A stretch of 64,000 bases of DNA from Channallabes apus (GCA_030522415.1 CM060109.1:3626655-3690654), one strand, 5' to 3'. Counted from the first letter of the stretch, positions 32,148 to 43,468 are shown. Numbers and translations: made by a program. The notes: a model not told the origin generated them from the sequence alone.

Positions 32148-32465
32148 TCATCTTTGTGCCAGCAGTTGTTTGAAGTTGGGCATAAAAGGTGTGAGGACCA
32201 GGTGCAGGCACTGATGTAAATGTTCATTGGTGAGGGAGCTGCGATATGTGTTTTTCACCGTGCTCATAGTTGAAACGACAAATTCACAACAGTACGTTGA
32301 GGAAACCATTATGAGAATTTGAAGGGCCATTTTCTGCAGGACAGGAACACCTGCTGCAGTAACCATCTTTGTCCAGAAGGTGAGGTGACCACTTTTAATT
32401 GCTAGATTAAGCACATTGGTTTTCTGCTTCCCACAGGGAGCACGAATGCATATTTTTCTGTCCAC
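32148..32465 (-). pseudogene. hAT transposase, C-terminal dimerisation domain
   Basis: A minus-strand frame with STYCCEFVVSTMSTVKNTYR then SSLTNEHLHQCLHLVLTPFM, the conserved CE.x.F/VSxM...R..LT..HL block of the hAT C-terminal dimerisation region in the group related to SCAND3 and similar domesticated proteins. The usual Phe in the CE-x-x-F position is Val. The catalytic part is not seen. The frame ends at 32148. Confidence 0.8.
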
Positions 32466-32633
32466 TCACTCTTAAATTCTCTGTTTTCAAAATCAACTTA
32501 TATCAATGGCTAGCTTTGAGCACGCCATTAGGATATTAAGGACATATTATAATAAACAGAATGAGTAGCTCATCTCTTATATCTTCCACGAGTTGTTCGT
32601 TCTTTTGAATCTACTGCACTGCATAGCGTCTAT

Positions 32634-32755
32634 GGGAGTCACATGACAATGGACCGAACAACTCGGGACTTGATTCGCTGAGAACCGTTCAATACATAGC
32701 CTACGGAGGTTTTGCAATGATTTGCGCATGCGCGCCCAGTAGAAAATTAACAACT
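32634..32755. repeat. repeat X, copy 1
   Basis: A 122-bp segment (GGGAGTCACATGACAATGG to AAAATTAACAACT) recurs at 37622-37743 with about 97 percent identity. It belongs to a larger repeat that on the minus strand starts CTAGTGATGGGTCGTTCATG near 32843, a form common at fish transposon ends. The class is not assigned. Confidence 0.7.
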
Positions 32756-34169
32756 CACTCTCGGAGACGACTCGTTCTTCTGAGTCACATTAAAGATTCG
32801 TTAAAAAAGAATGAATCGTTCATGAACGACCCATCACTAGAAGACTCAAAGCTATATCACCGCGGAAACACAGTTGCGCACTTCATTGAGAACTCATTTG
32901 GATTAGTTAAAGTTCAAGTTCAATTTATTTGTATAGCACATTTACAACAGCCTTCAGGCTGACCAAAGTGCTTCACAGAAAAGCATACTTAGCATAAAAA
33001 ACATACCCCAAAAACAATGAACACAAAAGTAGCACAACCTGTTTAACACTACCATATAAGAAAATTAATACACTAAAGAAAAAAAAAGGGTTTTGAGCAA
33101 GGACTTAAAAGAGGACAGAGAGAGTGCCAATCTAATCTCTAAAGGCAAAATATTCCAAAGTTGAGGCCCTGCTACCGCAAATGCCCGTGCCCCTCTACGC
33201 TTGAGCCTCACGTGTGGGACTACTAATAGAGCCTGATCAGAAGATCTTAGTGTTCTAGAAGGAGAATAAGGATGAAGAAGTTCAGAGAGGTAAACTGGTG
33301 CTAGGTTATGTAAAGATTTATACACAAAGAGGAGAATTTTAAAATGAATTCTCTGAGAGACTGGCAGCCAGTTTAGATCTTTCAGAATCGGAGAGATATG
33401 TTCATGTTTATGACATTTACGAAGAAATCTTGCTGCTGCATTTTGTACACGCTGTAGGCGAGCAATTTGAGATTTGGAAATACCCAATTATAATGAATTG
33501 CAGTAATCTAGACGAGACGTAACAAATGCATGAACCGCCATTTCTAGAGTTTTGGGGGTGAGGAAGTGTTTCACTTTAGCAAGTAGTCGAAGCTGATAGA
33601 ATCTGGATCCAATAATGGAGGCGATATATTTATCAAATTTTAAATGCTGGTCAATGAGAACACCAAGGTTACGCACCTGTGATGATCTGAAGACAGATAA
33701 ACTGTCCAGATCAGGGCTAAAACTCTGAGAGTTCTCATTAGGACCAAAGACAATTACCTCGGTCTTGTCTTCATTTAGAAAGAGAAAGTTTTGAGCTAGC
33801 CATGATTTAACCTCCTCTAAACACCACTAAAGATTAGTCTTAGCAGTAACGTTATTTCTTTTGATGGGAAGATAAATTTGAGTATCATCTGCATAAAAAT
33901 GAAAAGATACACCATGTTTCCGTAAAATAGAACCCAGAGGTAGCATATAGAGAGAGAACAGAGGTGGAGCTAAAATAGAGCCTTGTGGAAGGCCACAGGT
34001 CAGAGGTGCCAGGGAAGAAGTGAAATTGCCCATCTTTACTAAAAACTGTCTGTCAGACAAATATGACTGAAACCATTTCAGAACATTCGCTTTTAGACCC
34101 ACCCAAGACTCTAATCTAGATAGTAGTATAGAGTGATCGACAGTATCAAAGGCCGCCGATAGATCTCCC

Positions 34170-37100
34170 ACACCGCACACCTCTACCTAGTATCCTGCTC
34201 GCCAACGTCCAGTCACTGGAGAACAAACTCGATGACCTCAGGGCCAGGATAAAGTTCCAGAGAGACATTCGGGACTGCAACCTTCTCTGCTTCACCGAGA
34301 CATGGCTGAACCCGGCGGTGCCAGACCAACCAGCCGAGTTCTTCTGGGTTCACCGCATGGACAGGACGCGGGACTCGGGGAAGTCAAGGGGAGGCGGCGT
34401 GTGTTTAATGGTGAACAACAGCTGGTGCAACAGCGCGAGCGTTGTTCCTCTTACACGCTCCTGCACACCAAACCTGGAACTACTGTCCATCATGTGTCGT
34501 CCTTTTTATCTACCCCGGGAGTTCACATCGGTCATAATCAGCGCCGTTTATATACCACCACAAGCGGACACAAACACTGCCTTATGCGAGCTGCATGAGG
34601 CCCTCACACAGTACCAGACACAGCACCGGGACGAACTTTTATCAGCACATCACCTGCCCCACCAGGGGCGAAAGGACACTGAACCATTGTTATACAACGG
34701 TCAAAGACGGTTACGAGACACAATCTTGTCCACCGTTTGGTAAATCCGACCATGCCGCCATCTTCCTCATGCCAAAATATAAACAAAGGCTGAAACAGGA
34801 AGTTCCGGTTCAGAGGGAGGTCGCGCGCTGGACGGACCAATCGGTGGCCGTGTTACAGGATGCACTCGATGACGCAGACTGGGACATGTTCAGAAATTGC
34901 TCCGATGATGACGTCAGCGTGTTTACGGAAGCGGTTGTGGGGTTTATTGGGAAGCTAGCGGATGATACGGCGGAGAAAAAGACTATCAGAACATTTCTCA
35001 ACCAGAAGCCGTGGATGGATAAAACCATCCGCGACGCTCTGAGATCTCGCACCGCTGCCTACAACACGGGACTTGCGTCGGGGGACATGGAACCATACAA
35101 GGCTGCGTCATATAACGTCCGGAAGGCAGTGAAAGAGGCGAAGCAGCGCTACGGGAGAAAACTAGAGTCACAGCTTCAACAGAGTGACTCTAGGAGCCTG
35201 TGGCAGGGACTGAGAACAATAACGGATTATAAAGCACCAACATCCGGTATGATGAACGCAGACGCGACTCTGGCAGACGAGCTCAACACTTTCTACGGTC
35301 GCTTCGAGGCTGCAGCTAAAGATGCTAGCGATGCTAATGCTAGCCGCGCTAATGCTAACAGCGCCAATGTTAACGGCGCTAACAGCTGCAGACAGGAAGA
35401 CACTGCCAGTACCGGAAACTCGCTCATCATCTCCGAGCACGATTTGAGGAGAGCCTTCAAGAGAGTGAACACCAGGAAAGCAGTAGGACCAGACGGCATC
35501 TCAGGCCGTATCCTCAGAGCCTGCGCAGACCAGCTAGCACTTGTGTTCACTGAGATATTCAACATCTCTTTATCTCAGTCGGTGATCCCCACGTGCTTCA
35601 AAGAGTCCATCATTGTTGCTGTTCCAAAGAAACCACATGCTGCTTCCCTCAATGACTATCGCCCTGTAGCCCTCACCTCAGTAGTGATGAATTGCTTTGA
35701 GCGCCTGGTCAGAGATTCATCATCTCTTCACTACCGGACACACTCGACCCACTACAGTTCGCTTATCGTCCAAACCGTTCCACAGACGATGCAATCTCAA
35801 ATCTCCTCCACACATCTCTCACCTGGACACTAAGAGGGGAAATTATGTGAAAATGCTCTTCATCGATTACAGCTCTGCATTTAATACCATAATTCCCTCC
35901 ACACTCACCACCAAGCTGGAGCACCTGGGATTCAGCTCACCCATGTGTCAGTGGATCTCCAACTTCCTAACGGGCAGACCACAGGCAGTAAGGATGGGCG
36001 GTCATGTCTCAGCCTCCCTCACTCTCAGCACTGGAGCCCCCCAGGCTTGTGTTCTGAGCCCCCTGCTGTACTTTTAATACACCTACGACTGCATGGCCAC
36101 TACCAACTCCACCGTCATCATTAAGTTTCCTGACGACACTGTCATGGTGGGCCTGATCACGAACAACGATGGGTTGGCCTACTTGGAGGAGATTGGAAAT
36201 CTGGAGAACTGGTGCCAGAGGAACAATCTCCTCCTGAACATCAGTAAGACAAAGGAGCTGATAGTGGACTTTAGTACAAAGCAGGAGAGGAACTACCAGA
36301 CCCCCTTCATCAACAGGAGCCCAGTGGAGAGAGTGGACAGCTTCAGATACCTCGGAGTTCACATCACGCAGGACCTGTCATCAACACGGTAGTGAAAAAG
36401 CCCCGGCAGCGTCTGTACCACCTCAGACGTTTGAGAGACTTCAGACTGCCCACCAAGGTGCTCAGGAATTTCTACTCCTGCACCATAGAGAGCATCCTGA
36501 CGGGAAACATCATGACCTGGTTTGGAAACAGAACCATGCAGGACAGACGAGCTCTACAGAGGGTGGTGCGTTCACCTGAGCGCATCATCCGCACCAAGCT
36601 CCCTGACCTGCACTCAATCTACACCAAGCGGTGCTGGACCAAGGCCAGAAAGATTGTGAAGGACCTCAGCCATCCCAACAATGGACTGTTCTCTCTGTTG
36701 CGGTCAGGAAAGCGCTTCCCCTCCCTGAAGGCCAACACAGAGAGAATGAGGAGGAGCTTCTTCCCGCAGGCGATAAGGTCTCTCAACCATACCACATTCA
36801 CACCACAAACACAGAACTAATACAACCTGTTAATGTCAATGGACACTATGGACACTTTCATGCACATCTACACTTAATCGGAACTCATGTTTATGTTTAC
36901 ATTCTGGACCTTTGCACAAAGACAGTTTAATAAGGCACCTTAAGACACTTTTCTATGCATACTTGCACACCATACTTCCTCCACCAAATTTCAATAAAAA
37001 AAAAAAAAAAAGTCTATTGTACAGTACATTTCTATTTTTATTTCTATTTTATGTTCAGTATACTTCTATTTTTATTTCTATTTTTTCTAGTTAAGTTTTA

Positions 37101-37258
37101 ATTTTCCTATCGTATTTCTTTATTCATATTTATTTCTTACTATAAGATTTAATTATCTTTTTAAGGTCACTGGCGGTCGTGTAAGCATTTCACTGCATAT
37201 CGTACTGTGTATGACTGTGTATGTGACGAATAAAATTTGAATTTGAATTTGAATTTGA
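34170..37258 (+). mobile_element. Rex1-like LINE, 5'-truncated
   Basis: Plus-strand LINE of about 3.1 kb inserted into motif A of the L2-b reverse transcriptase. It begins within the endonuclease leader and ends with a GAATAAAATTTGAATTTGAA tail (TTTGAA repeats) at about 37258. Low-complexity A and T-rich sequence occupies 37000-37130. The exact target duplication could not be defined. Confidence 0.85.
34190..36820 (+). pseudogene. Rex1-like LINE ORF2 (endonuclease and reverse transcriptase), broken
   Basis: Endonuclease part: ILLANVQSLENKLDD, LCFTETWLNP, SRGGGVCLMV (34190-34740). The linker and start of the reverse transcriptase are in another frame (34745-35833), with KAVGPDGISGRIL and NDYRPVALTS. 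Motif A is [11 protein letters not shown] (about 35860). Then [16 protein letters not shown] (35 codons to a TAA at 36076), an altered FPDDT in place of the usual F/YADDT at about 36126, and the C-terminal domain with KARKIVKDLSHPNNGLFSLL to 36820. Much of the endonuclease after the PPQAD motif is deleted. Frameshifts and stops at several points plus the FPDD change mark it dead. Confidence 0.87.
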
Positions 37259-37439
37259 GAAGAAGAATCACAGAGTCTCAGGAGTCAGTGGAGACATAAA
37301 TATCATTTAACACTCTCAGAAGGGTGGACTCTGTGCTATGAGCAGACTTAAAACCAGATTGAAAAACCTCGTGAATACCCATATTAGTCACAAAACATTG
37401 TAGTTGGTCCAGCACTATTTTCTCCAAAACCTTAGAAAC

Positions 37440-37965
37440 AAAAGGTAAGATTGGCCGAAAAGTCTTTAGGACAGAGGAATCCAGTGAAGACTTCTTGAGC
37501 AAAGGAGTAACAGTAGCCACTTTAAGATTGGCCGGAACACAGCCCGTTTGAAGACACTTATTAATGAAGGATACCAAGCCTGGCCCAATCGAATCCAGAA
37601 TTGAACTTAGGAATCTTGGATGGGAGTCACGTGACAATGGACCGAACAACTCTGGACTTGATTCGCTGACAACCGTTCAATACATAGCCTATGGAGGTTT
37701 TGCAATGATTTGCGCATGCGCGCCCAGTAGAAAATTAACAACTGGGTTTTGAGCAAGGACTTAAAAGAGGACAGAGAGGGTGCCAATCTAATCTCTAAAG
37801 GCAAAATATTTCAAAAAGAAGTGAAGGCTTCTTGAGCAAAGGAGTAACAGTAGCCACTGTAAGATTGGCCGGAACACAGCCCGTTTGAAGACACTTATTA
37901 ATGAAGGGTACCAAGCCTGGCCCAATCGAATCCAGAATTGAATTAGGAATCTTGGATGGATGATA
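37440..37965. repeat. duplicated patchwork inside L2-b
   Basis: Unit U (about 37480-37620) recurs at about 37824-37965 with more than 95 percent identity. Between the copies lie a second copy of repeat X (37622-37743, source 32634-32755) and a second copy of the L2-b C-terminal coding end (37744-37816, source 33088-33160). The two middle pieces are in the same relative order as their sources but without the 330 bp that separate those. Confidence 0.85.
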
Positions 37966-38344
37966 TCATTAGAGCAAGAAGAGGTTTAAGCTTGTCAATC
38001 ACCTGCTTCAAAAACCTCCCAAAAAGTAAAGACTGAAGGCATCGTAGGTGAGTCCTTTAATGTTAAGGTGGGGCAAATGCCAAGTCTTAGGGTAGTAATT
38101 TTGTCACTAAAGAATCTCAAGAAGCCTTCACAGACAACATCAGAAGCAACAGGCAAAGTGTTAACAAAAGGATTAACAACATACTGAATAATTGAAAACA
38201 AAACCTTAGGTTTAGAGTGATTTGTGTCAATTATATTAGAGAAATATGCAGCTTTTGCAGATTTAGCAGCAGACTGGTAAGATGTAAGCGAATCTTTAAA
38301 TAATTGAAAGGAAATATGCAACCTGTCCTTTCTGCAGATTTGTC

Positions 38345-39364
38345 TTAAAAGATGAATTTCAGAGTTTTGCCACAGTTCAGATTTTGGTTTCTGCTTATGA
38401 GGTTTGAGGGGGCAGTTACATTAGCTACCTCAAGCCAGGCAGAATTCAAAAGGCTAAGATGTTGATCAGCATCCAAGTCCAATAATGGTTGATCCAAGTG
38501 CAACTCTGAGCAAAGTTCAGTAAAGCACAAGTTGAAATTTGAGCTAAACTGTGGAGAATAAAAACGAGACAGAGTAGCAGATGCATTAGACAAGTGAGAA
38601 AGTTCAGGAAGAGACAGTGAAAATAATATAGGCTTATGGTCAGAAAGCAGAAAGTCTGAGAGCACAATCTCAGTCACATCAAGTCCATAAGAGAGTACAA
38701 GATCCAGCGTATGACCCTGAATGTGAGTAGAGCTGTTGATCCACTGAGTAAGATTAAAAGCGTCAATAAGATTGAGGACATCACGTGAGAGTGGATTTGA
38801 CGAACAGCAGACATGAATATTAAAATCGCCTACCAACACAAAACGATCGCAGGTTGTGGCAATATTGCCGATAAGTTCAGTCAACTGCTGTATAAAATCC
38901 TTACTGGAGTGAGGAGGGCGGTAAATTACCCCTAAACCGACAGGCCCATTCCAGTCTAAATAATGGAGCTGAGCTTCAAAACTTGAGAAGGCCGTTACGG
39001 GTCCCGGCCTACAGCGTGCAGAGAAAGAGTCCTTTAAAATAGTTACAATCCCACCCCCACGCCCACATAAGCAGGGAGAGTTAAAAAATGGACAGTCAAC
39101 AGGGACCAAACCCGCGAAAGGAGTTAAATCACCAACCTTTATCCAGGATTCTGTGATGAACATAAAATCCAGGTTGTGAGAAGAATAAAAATAATTTAAT
39201 AAAAAGGTCTTGTTCACCAGGGAGCGAGCATTCATTAATGCCAACTTCGGTGCGGGAATAATAACAGAGGATGAGGACGCTCTACTCAGTGAGCGCAGAT
39301 TTCTGTGCGTTACTCCACGTTGACGATAGCCGATGCGGAGACTGGTACCAAAAACCGGACTCAA
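38345..39364 (-). pseudogene. L2-b endonuclease domain
   Basis: An open stretch of 339 codons covers the whole endonuclease: [56 protein letters not shown] and LLSDHKPILF, i.e. all conserved Asn, Glu, Asp and His blocks. It ends by frameshift at about 38410 before the linker to the reverse transcriptase, and is out of frame with the N-terminal frame at 39395-39793. Confidence 0.88.
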
Positions 39365-39394
39365 ATGCAGGGGGAAAACTGGATGAAGCCATCG

Positions 39395-39793
39395 CTAGAC
39401 CAGATCCAGCAGACGCCAGATAGTAGAGCCACCGTACAACGATGCACGTGAGGGAACCGATAGAAAGCCAGCCCGCCGATATGCTTTCAGCTTTACGATG
39501 TACCCTCCACGATTGCCTCGTTTCCTCCTCCGCTTTCTCCGCAAGATGTTAAGGGGCCAAAGGTGAACACAATCCAGGAAATCCGTTCGAAGCGACTCAT
39601 GTGATTTGTCAAAAGAGCAGTCCACCTCTGAGTTGTAGATCGTAGTAGTATCAGCAACCAAATTGCGGATATCCAAAAGTGCTTGACGGTCGTAAGTTAA
39701 AAGCGTGCAGCAGTTCAGGGACAGAGGTAAACCAAACAGCCAAACAAGCAACCAAAAGAGCAGCAGACGGCATGCCAAGTGCACCGGCGCCAT
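39395..39793 (-). pseudogene. L2-b N-terminal region (MAPVHLACRLLL...)
   Basis: 133 codons from ATG at 39793. The start has a strongly hydrophobic, signal-like stretch (LLFWLLVWLFGLPLSL), then LLTYDRQALLDIRNLV and a basic RRKRRRKRGNRGG block. The YDRQ..LDIR plus Arg/Lys-rich block is recurrent just upstream of the endonuclease in many fish LINEs. A frameshift at about 39390 separates it from the endonuclease frame. Confidence 0.75.
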
Positions 39794-40372
39794 CTTGAAA
39801 ACTCAGGGTTACAGCAACGATGTTATGCCGTCGTTTCCCTCATTAAATTAAATTATGATTAAATTAGCATGTTTGTTTTGGCGTCGGTCCAGATTTAACC
39901 GTATTTGGGTCCAGATGCGGACCGGAGTCCGCCTATTGAGTACCCCGGACATAGAAAATCTTTGGAGGGAGTTGAAAGTCCGTGATGCCCAGCGACAGCC
40001 CCAAAACATCACTGCTCTAGAGGAGATCTGCATGGAGGAATGGGCCAAAATACCAGCAACAGTGTGTGAAAACCTTGTGAAGACTTACAGAAAACGTTTG
40101 ACCTCTGTCATTACCAACAAAGGTATATAAAGTATTGAGAATAGATTTTGTTACTGACCAAGTACTTATTTAACACCATAATTTGCTAATAAATTCTTTA
40201 AAAATCCTACAATGTGATTTTCGGGATTTTTTTTTTCTTTTTTTTTCTTTCACAGGTATACCTGTGATGAAAATTACACACCTCTCTCATCTTTATAAGT
40301 GGGAGAACTTGCACGATTGGTGGGTGACTAAATAATTTTTTGCCCCACTATATATATATATATATATATATA

Positions 40373-41990
40373 CAGTGGTGTGAAAAACTATTTGCCCCTT
40401 CCTGATTTCTTATTCTTTTGCATGTTTGTCACACTTAAATGTTTCTGCTCATCAAAAACCAATAACTATTAGTCAAAGATAACATAATTGAACACAAAAT
40501 GCAGTTTTTAAATGAAGGTTTACGTTATTAAGGGAGAAAAAAAACTCAAAATCTACATGGCCCTGTGTGAAAAAGTGATTGCCCCCCTTGTTAAAAAATA
40601 ACTTAACTGTTGTTTATCACACCTGAGTTCAATTTCTGTAGTCACCCCCAGGCCTGATTACTGCCACACCTGTTTCAATCAAGAAATCACTTAAATAGGA
40701 GCTACCTGACACAGAGAAGTAGACCAAAAGCACCTCAAAAGCTAGACATCATGCCAAGATCCAAAGAAATTCAGGAACAAATGAGAACAAAAGTAATTGA
40801 CATCTATCAGTCTGGTAAAGGTTATAAAGCCATTTCTAAAGCTTTGGGACTCCAGCGAACCACAGTGAGAGCCATTATCCACAAATGGCAAAAGCATGGA
40901 ACAGTGGTGAACCTTCCTAGGAGTGGCCGGCCGACCAAAATTGCCCCAAGAGCGCAGAGACAACTCATCCGAGAGGCCACAAAAGACCCCAAGACAACAT
41001 CTAAAGAACTGCAGGCCTCACTTGCCTCAATTAAGGTCAGTGTTCACGACTCCACCATAAGAAAGAGACTGGGCAAAATGGCCTGCATGGCAGATTTCCA
41101 AGACGCAAACCACTTTTAAGCAAAAAGAACATTAAGGCTCGTCTCAATTTTGCTAAAAAACATCTCAATGATTGCCAAAACTTTTGGGAAAATACCTTGT
41201 GGACCGACGAGACAAAAGTTTAACTTTTTGGACGGTGCGTGTCCCGTTACATCTGGCGTAAAAGTAACACAGCATTTCAGAAAAAGAACATCATACCAAC
41301 CGTAAAATATGGTGGTGGTAGTGTGATGGTCTGGGGTTGTTTTGCTGCTTCAGGACCTGGAAGGCTTGCTGTGATAGATGGAACCATGAATTCTACTGTC
41401 TACCAAAAAATCCTGAAGGAGAATGTCCGGCCATCTGTTCGTCAACTCAAGCTGAAGCGATCTTGGGTGCTGCAGCAGGACAATGACCCAAAACACACCA
41501 GCAAATCCACCTCTGAATGGCTGAAGAAAAACAAAATGAAGACTTTGGAGTGGCCTAGTCAAAGTCCTGACCTGAATCCTATTGAGATGTTGTGGCATGA
41601 CCTTAAAAAGGCGGGTCATGCTAGAAAACCCTCAAATAAAGCTGAATTACAACAATTCTGCAAAGATGAGTGGGCCAAAATTCCTCCAGAGTGCTGTAAA
41701 AGACTCGTTGCAAGTTATCGCAAACGCTTGATTGCAGTTATTGCTGCTAAAGGTGGCCCAACCAGTTATTAGGTTCAGGGGGCAATTACTTTTTCACACA
41801 GGACCATGTAGGTTTGGATTTTTTTTCTCCCTAAATAATAAAACCCCTCATTTAAAAACTGCGTTTTGTGTTTACTTGTGTTATCTTTGACTAATAGTTA
41901 AATGTGTTTGATGATCAGAAACATTTTGTGTGACAAACATGCAAAAGAATAAGAAATCAGGAGGGGGGCAAATAGTTTTTCACACCACTG
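40373..41990 (+). mobile_element. Tc1-like transposon (Tc1-B), nearly complete
   Basis: 1618 bp with inverted termini CAGTGGTGTGAAAAACTATT and AATAGTTTTTCACACCACTG, extending about 90 bp through TTCTTTTGCATGTTTGTCAC. TA is present on both sides. It abuts Tc1-A, separated only by a 22-bp TA run (40351-40372), which is a favoured Tc1 target. Confidence 0.95.
40751..41772 (+). pseudogene. Tc1-B transposase with two lesions
   Basis: Starts MPRSKEIQEQMRTKVID at 40751. The N-terminal paired-like DNA-binding domain (KAISKALGLQRTTVRAI; GRPTKI) is intact. A 1-bp loss in an A-run at about 41076 shifts the frame, and a TAA at 41221-41223 replaces a codon after WTDETKV. The rest is open from about 41239 to 41772: YGGGSVMVWGCF, LQQDNDPKHTS and SPDLNPIEMLW, so the DD34E residues are all present, ending AAKGGPTSY. 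The full length would be about 340 residues, normal for Tc1. Only two small lesions make it a recently inactivated copy. Confidence 0.93.
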
Positions 41991-42016
41991 TAGATAGATA
42001 GATAGATAGATAGATA
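41991..42016. repeat. (GATA)n microsatellite
   Basis: A TAGATAGATAGATA run directly follows the right end of Tc1-B. Confidence 0.9.
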
Positions 42017-43419
42017 ATACCTTGGGGGATTAACCCAAGTACAAAAAAAACAAATATGCCACCATTTTAATTGTTCAGGCCAGTCAAGTTCTTCTACACC
42101 AAACTTATCAAACCATGTCTTTATAGTCCTTGCATATTGGAATAGAAAAGGGCCTTCCCCAAATTGCTGGACGGTCTATAACCCATTGCATTAAGCCCAT
42201 CACACTACATGGCAGCTCACAGCATAAAGAAAGCATCTCATCGCCCCTTGAGTGCCAAGACTTCCAAGAAATCTTAAATCAAGAAAGTTAAGCGAGCCTT
42301 TTATGCGCAAAGCTCAAGGGATTTTCCTTTTGGAAAATAAAAAGTGTGGTCTCAGGCCTGGGGTTATTTACCAGGGTTTGAAGTTTTTGCTTTTGTACCC
42401 AGCTGACAGAACAGCTCAAGATTAAAAAAAATAATAATTATCTCCACTGTGCATATGAGAAGTGAAAAACACCATTTATCACCAAATCTGGTCACTATGA
42501 GATCGCAAGGTTTATCTTACGATCTACAGAATTCTGGCGCCACATGAACAATGTGCTGTGGGACATGTCTTCATTAAGAACGTTCTCTCACACCTCCTTG
42601 AACACAATTCTTCAAATGGTGAATGGTTCTATTTGAATCAGGTGGTGTTCTTGGGGTTACACCATTGGGCCATGGTAAAATTTGATCAGGGTACTATGTG
42701 TGGGTGCGTGAGAAGGGGCATCGATGGGGTTTCTACACTGATTGTTGTTGAAAAGTTTATTTTCTTCTACTTTAAAAACTGGTTAATCACTAATTCATAA
42801 CCCCCTAGGCACAGGTCTTCAGCGGCGAGTAAAGGCAACTAATAGAAGATAGGGTGATTCTGGAAAACTTGTATGTGTGAAGAATCAGGAGGACTGCCCA
42901 AAATTTCTTCCCTGGATGGGAAAATTGTGCTCTGGTAATAATTTCTTACCACATTTCAGAGTGTCCTAGGGTATCAACCACTGTTTTTTCTTTGGAACAC
43001 CAGTCCCACAAACCTACCTGCCACTGAAAGCTGACTCCTAGATGCAGACAAGTCTGAGCGCATTTTCACCATCATCTAGTGTGGTCTCCCAAGGTGACAA
43101 AGAAACTTAAAAGGCAATATAAGGAAGAAACTGAAATGGACAAACAGGGCCATGAAATTTGTCTGTCCACCATGGTCCTCTGTGCATAGCTAAACAATGC
43201 AAAAGATGAACTCGTCATGTGACTAGGCAGAAATTAGCCTTGGGTGTCCAGGATAAACAATGTTAATGTTATAGCATTTATGTTTTTTGTTATTTTTTAA
43301 ACAAAGGTTTTGTTCGTTTTTATTAGGATTTATTGCCATATCAGCTTCTTAAGAATCTTGCCATGAAGTAGCCTATCAATTATTAAGCTGGTTTATTCGA
43401 ATCAATTTTATATTATGTT
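42017..43419. other. no gene recognised
   Basis: About 1.4 kb. Open frames such as 42558-42800 have no recognised similarity and no terminal repeats were found. It may be remains of an old element. It ends at the duplicated target site of the RTE LINE. Confidence 0.4.
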
Positions 43420-43431
43420 ATAATGTAAATG

Positions 43432-43468
43432 CCCCTCCTTGAACCACCACCTTATCGTGGTGGAGGGG
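43432..43468 (+). promoter_or_regulatory. 5'-terminal hairpin of the RTE LINE
   Basis: CCACCAC (43444-43450) pairs with GTGGTGG (43457-43463) around CTTATC, and CCCCT (43432-43436) pairs with AGGGG (43464-43468). This gives a stable stem at the very 5' end of the element RNA. Its role is unknown; 5'-terminal structures in RTE elements of other animals include HDV-like ribozymes. Confidence 0.6.

Larger units (their letters stand above)
33065..38321 (-). pseudogene. L2-b reverse transcriptase, fragmented
   Basis: Pieces in order on the minus strand: 37995-38321 (pre-RT, KPKVLFSIIQYVVNPF); 37278-37649 (LLKKSSLDSSVLKTFRPI to HSTESTLLRVLNDI); 33827-34180 ([37 protein letters not shown]); 33488-33676 and 33065-33487 (C-terminal domain, RPVQ-like DLNWLPVSQRIHFKILL). 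Motif A is split exactly by the Rex1-like insertion. Stops and frameshifts separate the pieces, so no full enzyme can be made. Confidence 0.88.
32910..39838 (-). mobile_element. L2-type LINE (L2-b), interrupted
   Basis: Reverse-oriented LINE with its 5' end near 39838 and 3' tail at 32910 (on the minus strand CTGTGAAGCACTTTGGTCAG then GTGCTATACAAATAAATTG and TTGAAC repeats). It is interrupted by the Rex1-like insertion at 34170-37258 and a duplicated patchwork at 37440-37965. It differs clearly from L2-a in sequence and tail repeat. Confidence 0.88.
31975..39948 (-). mobile_element. hAT transposon with nested LINEs
   Basis: The left terminus CAGGGGTACTCAAA (31975) and right terminus TTGAGTACCCCGG (39936-39948) are inverted. 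ACATAGAC (31967-31974) and ACATAGAA (39949-39956) form an 8-bp target duplication with one mismatch, as expected for hAT. It sits inside the Tc1-A transposase. Its own interior is mostly lost or displaced by L2-b. Confidence 0.88.
30863..40129 (+). pseudogene. Tc1-A transposase, in three pieces
   Basis: Piece 1 (30863-30962) encodes the N-terminal helix-turn-helix (KIIDLHQAGKTESSIGKQLG). Piece 2 (31543-31974) continues VGAIIRKW, lacks the second DNA-binding half, then has WSDETK with the first catalytic Asp, [10 protein letters not shown] with the second Asp, and WPSQSPDLN. Piece 3 (39957-40129) carries the C-terminus [13 protein letters not shown] to TNKGI, with the E of the DD34E triad lying at or near the junction. 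Frameshifts occur in piece 2 between about 31640 and 31740. The gaps are exactly the L2 and hAT insertions. Confidence 0.9.
30514..40350 (+). mobile_element. Tc1-like transposon (Tc1-A), greatly enlarged by nested inserts
   Basis: The left terminus TAGTGGGGCAAAAAAGTATT at 30514 and the right terminus ending AAATAATTTTTTGCCCCACTA at 40350 are inverted repeats that extend about 70 bp (TCTCCNACTTNTAAAGATGAGAG). TA lies on both sides. Removing the inserts at 30971-31542 and 31975-39956 leaves about 1.3 kb, a size expected for an internally deleted Tc1. Confidence 0.9.

Noticed and set aside
34302..34598. 98-codon frame in the Rex1-like element
   Set aside because: Overlaps the genuine endonuclease frame in a different phase.
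38446..38667. Leu/Phe-rich frame that looks like a membrane protein
   Set aside because: Shadow frame of the L2-b endonuclease-RT linker.
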